A stretch of 64,000 nucleotides of DNA from Mycolicibacterium aichiense. Lineage in GTDB: Bacteria > Actinomycetota > Actinomycetes > Mycobacteriales > Mycobacteriaceae. Positions 1-8,701 of the stretch are shown piece by piece (position 1 is the first letter of the stretch; each line of letters opens with the position of its first letter). Below the pieces are notes generated by a model, which was not told where the DNA came from, did no database searches, and saw only the letters and a list, made by a program, of their open reading frames with translations. Position numbers and translations under genes: made by a program. Where the stretch lies: contig NZ_AP022561.1 in the NCBI RefSeq assembly GCF_010726245.1, positions 3,348,001 to 3,412,000 of the forward strand, in the 5' to 3' direction.

Positions 1-761
1 AGCCACGGCTTCCAGGACCGCCGCCAGTCATCGCGGCCCATCCACGGCCGCCCGACCGGAATCACGTCGGCTGGCCTGCGCCGTAGATGCGCGGCCACCC
101 AGAGTGCCTCTCCCACGGCGAAAATCGCGACGGCGATCACCACGATGTCGATACCGTCGGACAGTTGCGGGATACCGAACGTGGCCCGGGGCTGCCCGGT
201 CAGGAAGTCGATGCCGACGATGCCGATCGCCAGGCCGAGCACCAGCGAGATGGCGCCGCGCAGCTTCGACGACCCCAGCACCGCGGTGACCGCCACCAGC
301 GCGAAGAGCATGATCGCCAGATACGACGGCGCGCCGAGGGTGACGGCGAACCGCGAGATCGCGGGCGCGAACGCGGCCAGCAGTGCGGTACCGATACTGC
401 CCGCGACGAACGAGCCGATCGCCGCGGTGGCCAGTGCCTGCGCGGCCCGGCCCGCTTTCGCCATCTTGTTGCCCTCGATGGCGGTGATCACCGACGACGA
501 CTCCCCCGGGGTGTTCAGCAGGATCGACGTGGTGGATCCGCCGTACATGCCGCCGTAGAAGATGCCCGCGAACATGATGAACGCCGCACTCGGGCTGACG
601 TTGTAGGTGATGGGCAGCAGCAGCGCCACCGTCATGGCGGGTCCGATGCCGGGCAGCACCCCGACCGCGGTGCCCAACAGCACCCCGATCACGGCGTAGA
701 GCAGGTTCATCGGGGTCGCCGCCTCGGCGAACCCCTGCAGCAGCCAGTTGACGTTGTCCAT
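1..761 (-). CDS. tctA: TctA-type large membrane subunit of a tripartite tricarboxylate transporter (partial)
   Basis: Reading leftward from the ATG at 761 the frame stays open to the window edge, giving the first 253 residues of a family usually near 500. The product is the main transmembrane subunit of a TTT uptake system for citrate-like carboxylates. The hallmark early glycine-rich segment ([20 protein letters not shown], about residues 30-50) and the later [19 protein letters not shown] motif of TctA proteins are both visible, between hydrophobic helices. The ATG directly abuts the tctB stop, so the subunits are probably co-translated from the tctC promoter. The C-terminal half lies outside the window. 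Confidence 0.95.
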   Translation of the reverse strand, partial: MDNVNWLLQGFAEAATPMNLLYAVIGVLLGTAVGVLPGIGPAMTVALLLPITYNVSPSAAFIMFAGIFYGGMYGGSTTSILLNTPGESSSVITAIEGNKMAKAGRAAQALATAAIGSFVAGSIGTALLAAFAPAISRFAVTLGAPSYLAIMLFALVAVTAVLGSSKLRGAISLVLGLAIGIVGIDFLTGQPRATFGIPQLSDGIDIVVIAVAIFAVGEALWVAAHLRRRPADVIPVGRPWMGRDDWRRSWKPW

Positions 762-1280
762 CTACAGAATCCCGTCCAAGATGCCTGCGGGCAGCGGGAT
801 TCCGAGCCCGGAATAGAACGCGTAGAAGCTGGCCAGTGCGAGGACGACACCGATGACGATGTTGCGCACGTAGTGCTTGGCACCCAGAATCGTTGCCGCA
901 CCGGCGAAGAACAGCGCACTGGTGATCACCCAGCCCACCGGGTTGACCAACAGGATCATCGCGACGAACAGCGCGACGAGCAGTCCGACGGTGCGCCAGT
1001 CCCCCGGCGCTTCGGGATCGATGTCCTCGCCCGCGTCGGCCTCGCCCTTGCTGCCCCGCGGGATGGCGACAGCCAGGATCACCGCCAGCACCAGTGCGGC
1101 CACCCCGATGACCAACGGAAAGAACTTGGGCCCAACGGGATCCACCTTGGCGAAACCCTCGTCCAGGGTCAGTCCGCTGTAGACCAGGAATCCGCCGACG
1201 ATCGCCAGGACGGCGACCACGATGTACTGCGCATAATCGGACCGGCTGTCCGGCTGTGCGTGTTTCTCATCAATGCTCAC
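762..1280 (-). CDS. tctB: TctB-type small membrane subunit of the tripartite tricarboxylate transporter
   Basis: A 172-residue protein with four or five hydrophobic helices (roughly residues 18-36, 53-74, 97-137 and 140-158). This is the size and topology of TctB, the small poorly conserved membrane subunit of TTT systems. I chose the GTG at 1280 because it overlaps the tctC stop as GTGA, a coupled arrangement. The longer open frame to 1403 runs inside tctC and is unlikely to be used. The assignment rests mainly on position between recognisable tctC and tctA, plus the N-terminal [13 protein letters not shown] helix hairpin. Confidence 0.9.
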   Translation of the reverse strand: MSIDEKHAQPDSRSDYAQYIVVAVLAIVGGFLVYSGLTLDEGFAKVDPVGPKFFPLVIGVAALVLAVILAVAIPRGSKGEADAGEDIDPEAPGDWRTVGLLVALFVAMILLVNPVGWVITSALFFAGAATILGAKHYVRNIVIGVVLALASFYAFYSGLGIPLPAGILDGIL

Positions 1281-2266
1281 AGCAGCCCCAATTCGGTCAG
1301 CGTCGACGAGACCCGGTTGTCCTGGTCTTTGAGAAATTGTTCGAACTGCGCACCGGTCACGAAGGCGTCCGTCCACCCGTTCTTGGCCAACGCCTCTTTC
1401 CATTCCGTCGTGCCATGCATCTCTTCGAGCGCGTTGACCATGTCGTTCTTGGCGCTGTCCGAAATACCCGGCGGCGCAAGGACACCGCGCCAGTTGGCGA
1501 AGGTCAGATCGATGCCGGACTCCTTGAGCGTCGGCGCATCGATGCCCTGGACGCGTTGCTCGCTGGACACCGCGAGCACCCGCAGCTGACCTGCCTCGAT
1601 CTGGTCTATGAGCTCACCGGGGCTGGAGGTTCCCGCGGTGATCTTCTTGCCCAGCAGCGCGGTCAGCAGGTCTCCGCCGCCGTCGTAGGTGATGAAGTTG
1701 ACCTGTCTCGGGTCGACGCCGACCTTCTTGGCGACTTCCATCGGGAACAGGTGATCGGGCCCGCCCGGGGAGGATCCCCCACCGATCGTCATCGTGCTCG
1801 GATCGGCCTTCCAGGCGGTGACGAAGTCCTGCACCGTCTTGAACGGCGAATCGGCCGGCACGAAGATCGCGCCCGGGTCCTCGATCAGCTTGGCGATCGC
1901 TGTCGCATCGGAGGCTTTGACCTTGGAACCGTTGGTGTAGGTGGCGCCGACGACCCCCAGGCCCATCGTCATCATCAGGTCGTTGTTGCCGCGCTCATTC
2001 ATCAGCCGTGCCATCGCGACCGTGCCGCCGGCGCCGAGGACGTTGAACACCTCGACGCGGCCGGTGATGTCGCGGTCCTCCATGATCTTCACTGCCGTGC
2101 GCGCGGTCAGGTCGTAGCCGCCACCGGGGCTGTTCGGCACCATCATCCGCAGCCGGTGCAGACCGGACGGGTCGTCGCCCCGCGTCACGCCGCACCCGGC
2201 GAGCAGCAGGGTCACGGCCAGTACGGTGGCGATCACCGCGAACCGCTTCGTGCGTCGTCGCACCAT
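1277..2266 (-). CDS. tctC: TctC-type periplasmic substrate-binding lipoprotein (Bug family)
   Basis: The solute receptor of the transporter, 329 residues from the chosen ATG at 2266. The N-terminus has a basic stretch, a hydrophobic core and the lipobox LLAGC, with Cys25 as the predicted lipidation site. The mature part shows the Bug/TctC fold signature MVPNSPGGGYDLTAR near residue 42 and the second-domain segment GGGSSPGGPDHL. An upstream ATG at 2320 would add 18 residues before the signal peptide and is less likely. First gene of tctCBA, divergent from the sensor kinase. In Corynebacterium glutamicum a tctCBA operon imports citrate under CitAB control. The same ligand here is inference. Confidence 0.93.
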   Translation of the reverse strand: MVRRRTKRFAVIATVLAVTLLLAGCGVTRGDDPSGLHRLRMMVPNSPGGGYDLTARTAVKIMEDRDITGRVEVFNVLGAGGTVAMARLMNERGNNDLMMTMGLGVVGATYTNGSKVKASDATAIAKLIEDPGAIFVPADSPFKTVQDFVTAWKADPSTMTIGGGSSPGGPDHLFPMEVAKKVGVDPRQVNFITYDGGGDLLTALLGKKITAGTSSPGELIDQIEAGQLRVLAVSSEQRVQGIDAPTLKESGIDLTFANWRGVLAPPGISDSAKNDMVNALEEMHGTTEWKEALAKNGWTDAFVTGAQFEQFLKDQDNRVSSTLTELGLL

Positions 2267-2333
2267 TCGTCGACCCCGTTTCCTGGTGGGAAGAGTTCGT
2301 CCACATGTGATGTTCAGCAATACTGGTCGAGGA

Positions 2334-2349
2334 AGTGACGGCAGTCACT
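2334..2349. promoter_or_regulatory. Perfect inverted repeat between tctC and the sensor kinase
   Basis: The sequence AGTGAC-GGCA-GTCACT is a perfect 6+6 palindrome with a 4-base spacer. It lies in the only gap between the divergent tctCBA and citAB-like operons, about 20 bp upstream of the kinase start and 68 bp upstream of tctC. A dimeric regulator such as the neighbouring response regulator could bind here. The binding partner is inferred, not shown. Confidence 0.4.
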
Positions 2350-2368
2350 CTTTCGGACGCAGAGGAAG

Positions 2369-3982
2369 TTGTGGTCGTTGTGGTCATCGCTGGTACGTAG
2401 CGGCCGTAGCCTCGCGGGCCAGTTCCTCGCCTTCCAATTGCTCGTGGTGGCGGTCGTGCTGGTCGCGGTGGGCGCGGTGTCGATCGCCCAGTCGACCAAG
2501 GAGTTCCGCGACGTGCGCGGGCAGCGGATGATCGCGGTCGCCGAGAACGTGGCGTCCACACCGCTCGTGCGGGACCGGTACTCCGATCCCTTCGCGTCCC
2601 AAATCCTGGCGCCGGATGTCGACCGCGCGGTGGCGCTGTCCGGGGCCGGGCTCGCCGAGATCATCGACCCATCCGGGCGCGTGCGAGTGTCCACCGACCC
2701 GTCACGGGTGGGCCGCACCGCGGACTTCGGCCCCAGTCGGGTCGTCGAGGGCAGAGCCTGGTTCGGCGACCTCGACATCGACGGCCGCCACACGTTGGCC
2801 GGCCAAGTCCCCATCCTGTCCACCGACGGGGCGGTGCTGTCGGTGGTGTCGGTCAGCGAGCCCTACCCCTCGGTCTGGCAACTGCTCAGCGGAGCGGGTG
2901 AGCGGCTGCTGGCCTACCTCGGCCTGGGAGCGGCGCTGGGCCTGATCGCCTCGTGGTTGTTGTCGCGTCGGATCAAACGGCACACCCGAGGTCTGGAGGT
3001 CGCCGAGATCGCCGGGCTGGCCGAACATCGAGAAGCGTTGCTGCACAGCATTCGTGAGGGTGTGATCGGGGTGAACACCGACGGGGTGATCACGGTGGTC
3101 AACGACAGCGCGCAGGAATTGCTGGGGATCGGCGCCGACGCGGTCAACCGCCGGGTCCGCGACGCCGGCATCGATCCGGCCGTTGCCGACTTCCTGGTCT
3201 CCGGCGAGGACGGCCACGACGTGGTCATCGCCACGCCGAATCGGGTGCTGGCGCTCAACCGGCGGGCGGCGACCAGCCAGGGTCAGCGCATCGGTACGGT
3301 CACCACCATGCGCGACAGCACCGAGCTGGCGTCGATGCAGGGCCAGCTGTCCTCACACAAGAGCGTCACCGACACCCTGCGAGCGCAGACCCACGAATTC
3401 GCCAACCAACTGCACACCATCTCCGGGCTGGTCCAGCTCGGCGAGTACGACTCGGTGCGGGATCTGGTGGGCGCGTTGACCCGCCGCCGGGCCGAGATCG
3501 ATGCCGCTGTGACACAGCATATTTCGGATCCTGCCGTGGCCGCGCTGCTGATCGCGAAGACCACACTGGCCGCCGAGAGTGGCGTGGCGCTGCACCTGGC
3601 CGACGACTCGCACCTGGCGGCGCTGAGCCCGGCGCTGGCGACTGACGTCATCACCGTGCTGGGGAACCTGATCGACAATGCCGTCGACGTATCCGAGGGC
3701 ACCGCCGCCTCGCGCGTCGAGGTCAGGATCGACGACGCCGACGGCCTGACCATCGAGGTCGCCGACTCCGGACCCGGTGTGCCGCAAGCACATCGCAGCC
3801 AGATCTTCTCCAGGGGTGTGACGTCGAAACCGGATGTTCCCGGCGGTCGCGGTATCGGCCTGGCCTTGGTGCGGCTGATCACCGCGCAGCACGGCGGGAC
3901 CGCCGAGGTGCACGACGCCGACGGCGGCGGCGCCTTGTTCGTCGCCCGGCTGCCGCGGGTCGAGTCGGTGAGTCATGCGTGA
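2369..3982 (+). CDS. citA: CitA/DcuS-type sensor histidine kinase
   Basis: 537 residues with the order of the CitA/DcuS family: TM1 (about 20-40), a periplasmic Cache-like sensor (about 42-175), TM2 (about 178-198), a cytoplasmic PAS region (about 215-320), then the Spo0B-like dimerisation helix with the phospho-acceptor in HEFANQLHTISGL (His342) and an HATPase domain (NLIDNAVD, DSGPGVP, GRGIGLALV). The start is a TTG at 2369 or in-frame TTG at 2378. AGAGGAAG at 2361-2368 is better spaced for 2378. It overlaps the regulator gene by 8 bp. Placement beside tctCBA suggests it senses the transported carboxylate. The symbol is by family only. Confidence 0.92.
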   Translation: MWSLWSSLVRSGRSLAGQFLAFQLLVVAVVLVAVGAVSIAQSTKEFRDVRGQRMIAVAENVASTPLVRDRYSDPFASQILAPDVDRAVALSGAGLAEIIDPSGRVRVSTDPSRVGRTADFGPSRVVEGRAWFGDLDIDGRHTLAGQVPILSTDGAVLSVVSVSEPYPSVWQLLSGAGERLLAYLGLGAALGLIASWLLSRRIKRHTRGLEVAEIAGLAEHREALLHSIREGVIGVNTDGVITVVNDSAQELLGIGADAVNRRVRDAGIDPAVADFLVSGEDGHDVVIATPNRVLALNRRAATSQGQRIGTVTTMRDSTELASMQGQLSSHKSVTDTLRAQTHEFANQLHTISGLVQLGEYDSVRDLVGALTRRRAEIDAAVTQHISDPAVAALLIAKTTLAAESGVALHLADDSHLAALSPALATDVITVLGNLIDNAVDVSEGTAASRVEVRIDDADGLTIEVADSGPGVPQAHRSQIFSRGVTSKPDVPGGRGIGLALVRLITAQHGGTAEVHDADGGGALFVARLPRVESVSHA

Positions 3983-4640
3983 GGTGCTGGTCGTCGACGA
4001 CGATTTCATGGTCGCCGACATCCACCGGCGCTTCGTCGACCGCATCGAGGGATTCCACACCGTCGGGGTGGCGCATACCGGCGCCGCCGCACTGGATGCC
4101 GCCCGCACCGTGCGCCCGGATCTGATCCTGCTCGACGTCTACCTCCCCGACATGACCGGCCTGCAGGTGCTGCAGACCTTGCGTGCCGAAGGTGATCCGG
4201 TGGGGGTCATCATGATCACCGCCGCACGGGAATTGGACACCGTCAGCGGCGCTCTCGACGGTGGCGCCGCCGATTATCTGATCAAGCCGTTCGAATTCGA
4301 CCAGTTGAGAACCAAAGTGGTGGCATTCGCCGCCCGCGCCGATGCCCTCGGCGCAGACCGTGGCATCGACCAGAACTTCGTCGACACCCTGTTCGGACAC
4401 GCCCCATCCTCGGGCGACTCACCGCCGATGCCCAAGGGGCTCGGCGCCGAGACCGCGCGGCTGGTCCTCGACGCTGTCCGCGGAGCAGGCGAGCTGTCGG
4501 CAGCCGAATGCGCTGATCTGGTGGGCATCTCCCGGGTCAGTGCGCGCCGCTACCTCGAACACTTCCTCACCACCGGTGCGGTGGGACTGCGATTGCAGTA
4601 CGGGGCGGGGCGGCCCGAGCGGCGCTATCACGCAGGGTAA
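3975..4640 (+). CDS. citB: CitB/DcuR-type response regulator
   Basis: 221 residues: a receiver domain with the acidic pocket VVDDD near residue 8, the phospho-acceptor Asp54 in LILLDVYLPD and the conserved Lys in YLIKPFEFDQL, followed by a C-terminal helix-turn-helix (ELSAAECADLVGISRVSARRYLEH, given as two parts: ELSAAECADL and VGISRVSARRYLEH) as in CitB/DcuR. The ATG lies inside the last codons of the kinase gene, so the pair is translationally coupled. By analogy with C. glutamicum CitAB it probably activates the divergent tctCBA genes, possibly through the inverted repeat at 2334-2349. Confidence 0.93.
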   Translation: MREVLVVDDDFMVADIHRRFVDRIEGFHTVGVAHTGAAALDAARTVRPDLILLDVYLPDMTGLQVLQTLRAEGDPVGVIMITAARELDTVSGALDGGAADYLIKPFEFDQLRTKVVAFAARADALGADRGIDQNFVDTLFGHAPSSGDSPPMPKGLGAETARLVLDAVRGAGELSAAECADLVGISRVSARRYLEHFLTTGAVGLRLQYGAGRPERRYHAG

Positions 4641-4687
4641 TTCTTCGGCGCGCGCCCGGGCCGGGCTGCTGGCATGATCTGTCGCTT

Positions 4688-5722
4688 ATGGCATCCCACC
4701 ACCTCCCGGCGACCGCGCAGACGGTGCAGTGGGGCTTCTTCGACCCTCGGCAGGCGCCCGCACTGACCGTCGAATCCGGTGATTTGGTGGCGATCGAGAC
4801 GCTGACCCATCATGCCGGCGACGCCCCCGATCTGCTGATGGACGAGGGCATTTCACGGGTGTTCGCCGACGTCGAGGACCGCGGACCGGGACCGCACATC
4901 CTCACCGGACCGATCGCCGTGACCGGCGCCCGACCGGGTGACGTGCTCCAGGTCGACATCCTGGAAGCCACCCCACGCCTGCCATACGGATCCAACCTGG
5001 CCGGGCACTGGGGTTACCTCTACGACGAGATCCCCGTGGAACGGGTCACCATCTACGAACTCGATGTCAACGCGCTGCTGGGACGGGCACTGTTCGGTTA
5101 CGACTGGACGGCGACCCCGCTGGCCAACGAGCCGGGCACGATCGTGGCACCCGACCCCGCGACCCGCGAGCCCGCGCTGCCGGGAGTCGTGGTGCCACTG
5201 CGGCCACACTTCGGCACCATGGGTGTGGCGCCGGCCGATCCGGTGCGCGTCTCCTCGGTGCCACCGGGCGATCACGGCGGCAACGTCGACAACTGGCGCA
5301 TCGGTGCGGGCGGCCGGATGTACTACCCCGTCCAGGTGCCCGGCGCGCTGCTCTCGGTCGGCGACCCGCATGTCTCACAAGGCGACGGTGAAGTCAGCGG
5401 AACCGCGCTGGAGTCGTCGTTGAACGGGTTGTTGCGCTTGACGATTCGCCGCGATCTGCCGTTCACCGTCCCGGTCCTGGAGACCGCGACCGAACTGCTG
5501 GTGCACGGCTTCGGCGAGAGCCTGGACGCGGCGATGAAATGCGCGACGCTGCGCACACTGCAGCTGCTGCGTTGTCACTTCGGGTTGTCGCGCGCCGACG
5601 CGTACTCGTTCATGTCGGTGGCGGTGGACTTCACCGTGACCCAGGTGGTCGACCAGCGTCAGGGCGTCCACGGCCGAATCGACAAGCGTTGTTTCCCACG
5701 GTGGCAGAATCCCGCTGCATGA
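4688..5722 (+). CDS. Acetamidase/formamidase family protein
   Basis: 344 residues, full length for the FmdA/AmdA family that hydrolyses short-chain amides to ammonia and the acid. Family features include the early THHAGDAPDLL segment, the GPIAVTGARPGDVLQVDI block and the central VVPLRPHFGTMGVAP and GGNVDN motifs. It lies 47 bp after the response regulator on the same strand and opens a six-gene run. Its last codons overlap the RidA gene by ATGA. The true amide substrate is not predictable here; the neighbouring RidA suggests a nitrogen-containing substrate. Confidence 0.93.
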   Translation: MASHHLPATAQTVQWGFFDPRQAPALTVESGDLVAIETLTHHAGDAPDLLMDEGISRVFADVEDRGPGPHILTGPIAVTGARPGDVLQVDILEATPRLPYGSNLAGHWGYLYDEIPVERVTIYELDVNALLGRALFGYDWTATPLANEPGTIVAPDPATREPALPGVVVPLRPHFGTMGVAPADPVRVSSVPPGDHGGNVDNWRIGAGGRMYYPVQVPGALLSVGDPHVSQGDGEVSGTALESSLNGLLRLTIRRDLPFTVPVLETATELLVHGFGESLDAAMKCATLRTLQLLRCHFGLSRADAYSFMSVAVDFTVTQVVDQRQGVHGRIDKRCFPRWQNPAA

Positions 5723-6123
5723 CCGGTATTCGGGCGTTCACGTTCACCCCGGCCGACGGTGTTCCCCCCGCGGTGGCGCCGTTCGCCCACGCGACCGCCG
5801 CAGGCCAAACCCTCTACGTCACCGGCCAGATGCCAACCGACACCAGCGGCACGGTGGTCGGTGAGGATGTCGCGACCCAGACCGATCAGGTACTGACCAA
5901 CCTGTTGCGGGTCACCGAACTGTGTGGCGGTGGCCTGGCCGACGTGGTCTCGGTGCGGGCGTTTCTGCTCGACTGGGACGACTACGCCGCCTTCAATGCC
6001 GCCTACGCGCCGTGGTTCCCGGACCGGCTGCCGAGCCGAACCTGCGTCGGAACGACGGGTCTGGCCGTGGGTGCCCTGGTCGAGATCGACTGGGTCTGCT
6101 GGCGCGCCGACGGTTGGGCCTGA
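5719..6123 (+). CDS. RidA/YjgF family reactive-imine deaminase homologue
   Basis: 134 residues from the ATG at 5719, which overlaps the amidase stop (ATGA). The longer open frame inside the amidase gene is rejected. The family pattern is clear: YVTGQMPTDTSG near residue 36, QTDQVLTNL in the central helix, and the C-terminal PSRTCVGTTGLAVGALVEID with the Arg used by RidA proteins to bind substrate carboxylate. RidA enzymes hydrolyse 2-aminoacrylate-type imines. Coupling to an amidase hints at a role in clearing a reactive product of the same pathway, which is inference. Confidence 0.93.
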   Translation: MTGIRAFTFTPADGVPPAVAPFAHATAAGQTLYVTGQMPTDTSGTVVGEDVATQTDQVLTNLLRVTELCGGGLADVVSVRAFLLDWDDYAAFNAAYAPWFPDRLPSRTCVGTTGLAVGALVEIDWVCWRADGWA

Positions 6124-6180
6124 TCCCGGCCAGCGAGAACCCCCGACCGGGAGCCGCACCGGGGATTAAGGTGCGTGGTC

Positions 6181-7449
6181 ATGGCGACGCGGTCAGCACT
6201 GGAGACTCTGAACCTCGACGACCTCACCGACCCGGTGCTGACCGACACGCAGCGGCAGATCCTCGACTACACCGAGTCGCAGCACGTCACCTTCGACATC
6301 GACGAGATGCTCGCCCAAGCGGTGCAGCAGGCAGGCAGCGATGACCTGGCCGACGACGATGGTTTCGCCGACCGGCTGGCCGCCCATGTGGCGGCCATCG
6401 AGTCCGACACCGGGTTGCGCCAGCTGATCCGAAGTAGCCTGCGCGCCAGGGTGATTCGTAAGATCCGCAACCGGCTGTCGCTGACCGACCTGCTCAAGCG
6501 CTACCCCGAGATCGAATCCATCCCGATCGAGCGGCCGCTGATCGTGGTCGGCATGCCGCGCTCGGGCACCACTCACCTGGTCAACTTGATCGCCCAGGAT
6601 CGGCGCAGGCGCGCCCTGCCGTATTGGGAGGCCGAGGATCCGATCCCTGCGCTCGGGCAGGGACCCGACGTGTTCGGTGTCGATCCCCGCTACACCCGCG
6701 TCAAGGCCGAGCACGAGGCACTGATGGCCAGCACCCCGTACGTCGCGGCGATGCACGACCGATTCCCCGAGGCCATCGAAGAGGAGGTCGAACTCCTCGA
6801 CCTCGACATGGCCGGCTATGTCCTCGAATGGCACGCCCGCGTGCCGGGCTGGCGGGACTTCTACCTCGGCCTCGACCAGGTCCGCCACTACGCTTACCTG
6901 AAGAAGATCCTGCAGGCGCTGACCTTTCTGCGTGGGCCGCGCACCTGGGTGCTCAAATCACCACAGCACGCCGAACAGCTCGGTCCGCTGATGACCACCT
7001 TCCCCGATGCCACCGTCGCCTTCACCCATCGTGACCCGGTCGCGGTGATCCAATCGGCGATCACGATGATGGCGTACTCGGATCGACTACGCCGCACCAG
7101 CATCGACCCGGACTGGCTGGTCGACTACTGGAGTGACCGGATCCACCGCCTGCTCAGCGCATGCGTGCGGGACCGGGATCTGGTGCCCGCCGACCGCAGC
7201 GTCGACATCGGTTTCCATCACCTCAACGGCAACGAGATGCCGGTACTCACCGCGCTCTACGGGCAAGCGGGTATCGACGTCCCGCCCAAGGTGGCCAAGC
7301 GATTCGGCGCCTACATCGACGACAACCGCCGCGGCGCCAAGGGCCGCATCCCCTACGACCTGAGGCGGCACTTCGGTGTCGAGCCCGATGACCTGCGGTC
7401 GCGGTTCGCGTTCTACTTCGAGCGCTTCGACGTCCGCCCCGAGATCTGA
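6181..7449 (+). CDS. PAPS-dependent sulfotransferase family protein (Sulfotransfer_3 type)
   Basis: 422 residues from the ATG at 6181; a GTG two codons earlier (6175) is also possible. It carries the PAPS 5'-phosphosulfate loop IVVGMPRSGTTHL at about residue 121 and the 3'-phosphate-binding segment TFPDATVAFTHRDPVAVIQS further on. The N-terminal 110 residues form the helical region typical of mycobacterial Stf-like proteins. Such enzymes transfer sulfate to lipid or small-molecule hydroxyls. It sits 57 bp after RidA and 10 bp before an alkylsulfatase-like gene, so sulfation and desulfation functions are paired. Substrate unknown. Confidence 0.92.
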   Translation: MATRSALETLNLDDLTDPVLTDTQRQILDYTESQHVTFDIDEMLAQAVQQAGSDDLADDDGFADRLAAHVAAIESDTGLRQLIRSSLRARVIRKIRNRLSLTDLLKRYPEIESIPIERPLIVVGMPRSGTTHLVNLIAQDRRRRALPYWEAEDPIPALGQGPDVFGVDPRYTRVKAEHEALMASTPYVAAMHDRFPEAIEEEVELLDLDMAGYVLEWHARVPGWRDFYLGLDQVRHYAYLKKILQALTFLRGPRTWVLKSPQHAEQLGPLMTTFPDATVAFTHRDPVAVIQSAITMMAYSDRLRRTSIDPDWLVDYWSDRIHRLLSACVRDRDLVPADRSVDIGFHHLNGNEMPVLTALYGQAGIDVPPKVAKRFGAYIDDNRRGAKGRIPYDLRRHFGVEPDDLRSRFAFYFERFDVRPEI

Positions 7450-7459
7450 AGGAACCGTC

Positions 7460-8701
7460 GTGGAACCCCTCTACCGCAGCAGGCCCGGCGCCGACGCCAT
7501 GGCGCCTGCCGCCGCCGAACACGCCGAGGAAGTCGCCCCCGGCATCTGGTGCTCGCCCGGACTGACCAACGCCTACCTGCTCACCACCTCCGACGGCCGG
7601 GTGATCGTCAACACCGGGATGGGATTCGAAGGCCCGGTGCACCGCGCGGTGTTCGACGCCGTCGATTCCTCCCCGGTGCGCTACATCCTGATCACCCAGG
7701 GCCACTACGACCACGTCGGCGGGCTGGACACCCTGCGCGACCCGGACACCACGGTGGTGGCACAGGCGAATTGGGAGCAATGGCGCGACGACAATGAGCG
7801 GCTGCTGCCCTACCGGGCCAATCGCAGTGCGTTCGCGTTCTCCGACAGACTGGCCGGCGGTATCGCCAGGATCCAGCAGCGGTTCGGCAAGAGGCTGCCG
7901 GCCCAGAGCGCCGGGTGTGCCGACATCGTGGTCGACGACCGGTTGTCACTGACCGTCGGAGACCGCCGCTTCGAGCTGATCGCCACTCCGGGCGGGGAAA
8001 CCACCGACTCGATGGTGATCTGGCTACCCGATGAGCGGATCTGCCTGTGCAGCAACACCTTCGGACCCATTTTCGGCCACATCCCCAATCTGGTCACCAT
8101 GCGCGGCGACCGCTACCGGGATGCGCTGACCGTGATCGACACCATCGAGCGGGTCCGATCACTGCAACCCGAGGTACTGCTCACCGGACATTTCGACCCC
8201 ATCCGCGGGGCCGACCTGATCGACGCCGAGCTGACCCGGCTGCGCGATGCCGTGCAGTACCTGCACGACGAGACGGTGGCCGGGATGAACGCCGGTAAAG
8301 ACGTCCGGACCCTGATGCGCGAGATCACCCTGCCCGACCACCTGCAGGTCGGCCAGGGCTACGGCAAGGTGGCCTGGGATGTGCGGGCGATCTGGGAGAA
8401 CTACTCCGGGTGGTTCCACCACCGGTCGACGACGGAGCTGTATCCGACCGGACCCGAGGCCGTCAGCGCGGATCTGGTGGAACTCGCCGGCGCCGAGGCC
8501 CTCACCACCCGGGCCCGGCGCCACCTCACCGACGGCCGCCCGCTGGAGGCCATCCACCTCGCCGAACTCGTCACCCACACCGCACCCGGCGACGCCGCGG
8601 CGCGGGCGGTGCTCAAGGACGCCCACGAGCAACTCCTGGCCGACAGCGTCAACTTCTGGGAAAGCGCCTGGCTGACCAAGCAGATCGAAAGGTACACATG
8701 A
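7460..8701 (+). CDS. Metallo-beta-lactamase-fold protein related to alkylsulfatases, with altered metal ligands
   Basis: 413 residues from a GTG at 7460, preceded at good spacing by GAAGGA. The N-terminal part is an MBL fold (LTNAYLLTTSDGRVIVNTG) and the C-terminal half has the helical region (HHRSTTELYP, EAIHLAELV) seen in SdsA1-type alkylsulfatases. The usual HxHxDH metal motif reads Gln80-Gly-His82-Tyr-Asp84-His85, so the first His is replaced. The position of a further metal-binding Glu in SdsA1 also seems changed (CSNTFGPIFGHIPNL). It overlaps the SDR gene by ATGA. It could be a hydrolase of different specificity or metal use. Confidence 0.85.
   Translation: MEPLYRSRPGADAMAPAAAEHAEEVAPGIWCSPGLTNAYLLTTSDGRVIVNTGMGFEGPVHRAVFDAVDSSPVRYILITQGHYDHVGGLDTLRDPDTTVVAQANWEQWRDDNERLLPYRANRSAFAFSDRLAGGIARIQQRFGKRLPAQSAGCADIVVDDRLSLTVGDRRFELIATPGGETTDSMVIWLPDERICLCSNTFGPIFGHIPNLVTMRGDRYRDALTVIDTIERVRSLQPEVLLTGHFDPIRGADLIDAELTRLRDAVQYLHDETVAGMNAGKDVRTLMREITLPDHLQVGQGYGKVAWDVRAIWENYSGWFHHRSTTELYPTGPEAVSADLVELAGAEALTTRARRHLTDGRPLEAIHLAELVTHTAPGDAAARAVLKDAHEQLLADSVNFWESAWLTKQIERYT

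Noticed and set aside
87..1589. 500-codon plus-strand open frame over tctA/tctB/tctC
   Set aside because: It is antisense to recognisable transporter genes and its translation is a low-complexity Arg/Gly/Asp mix, a GC-rich shadow.
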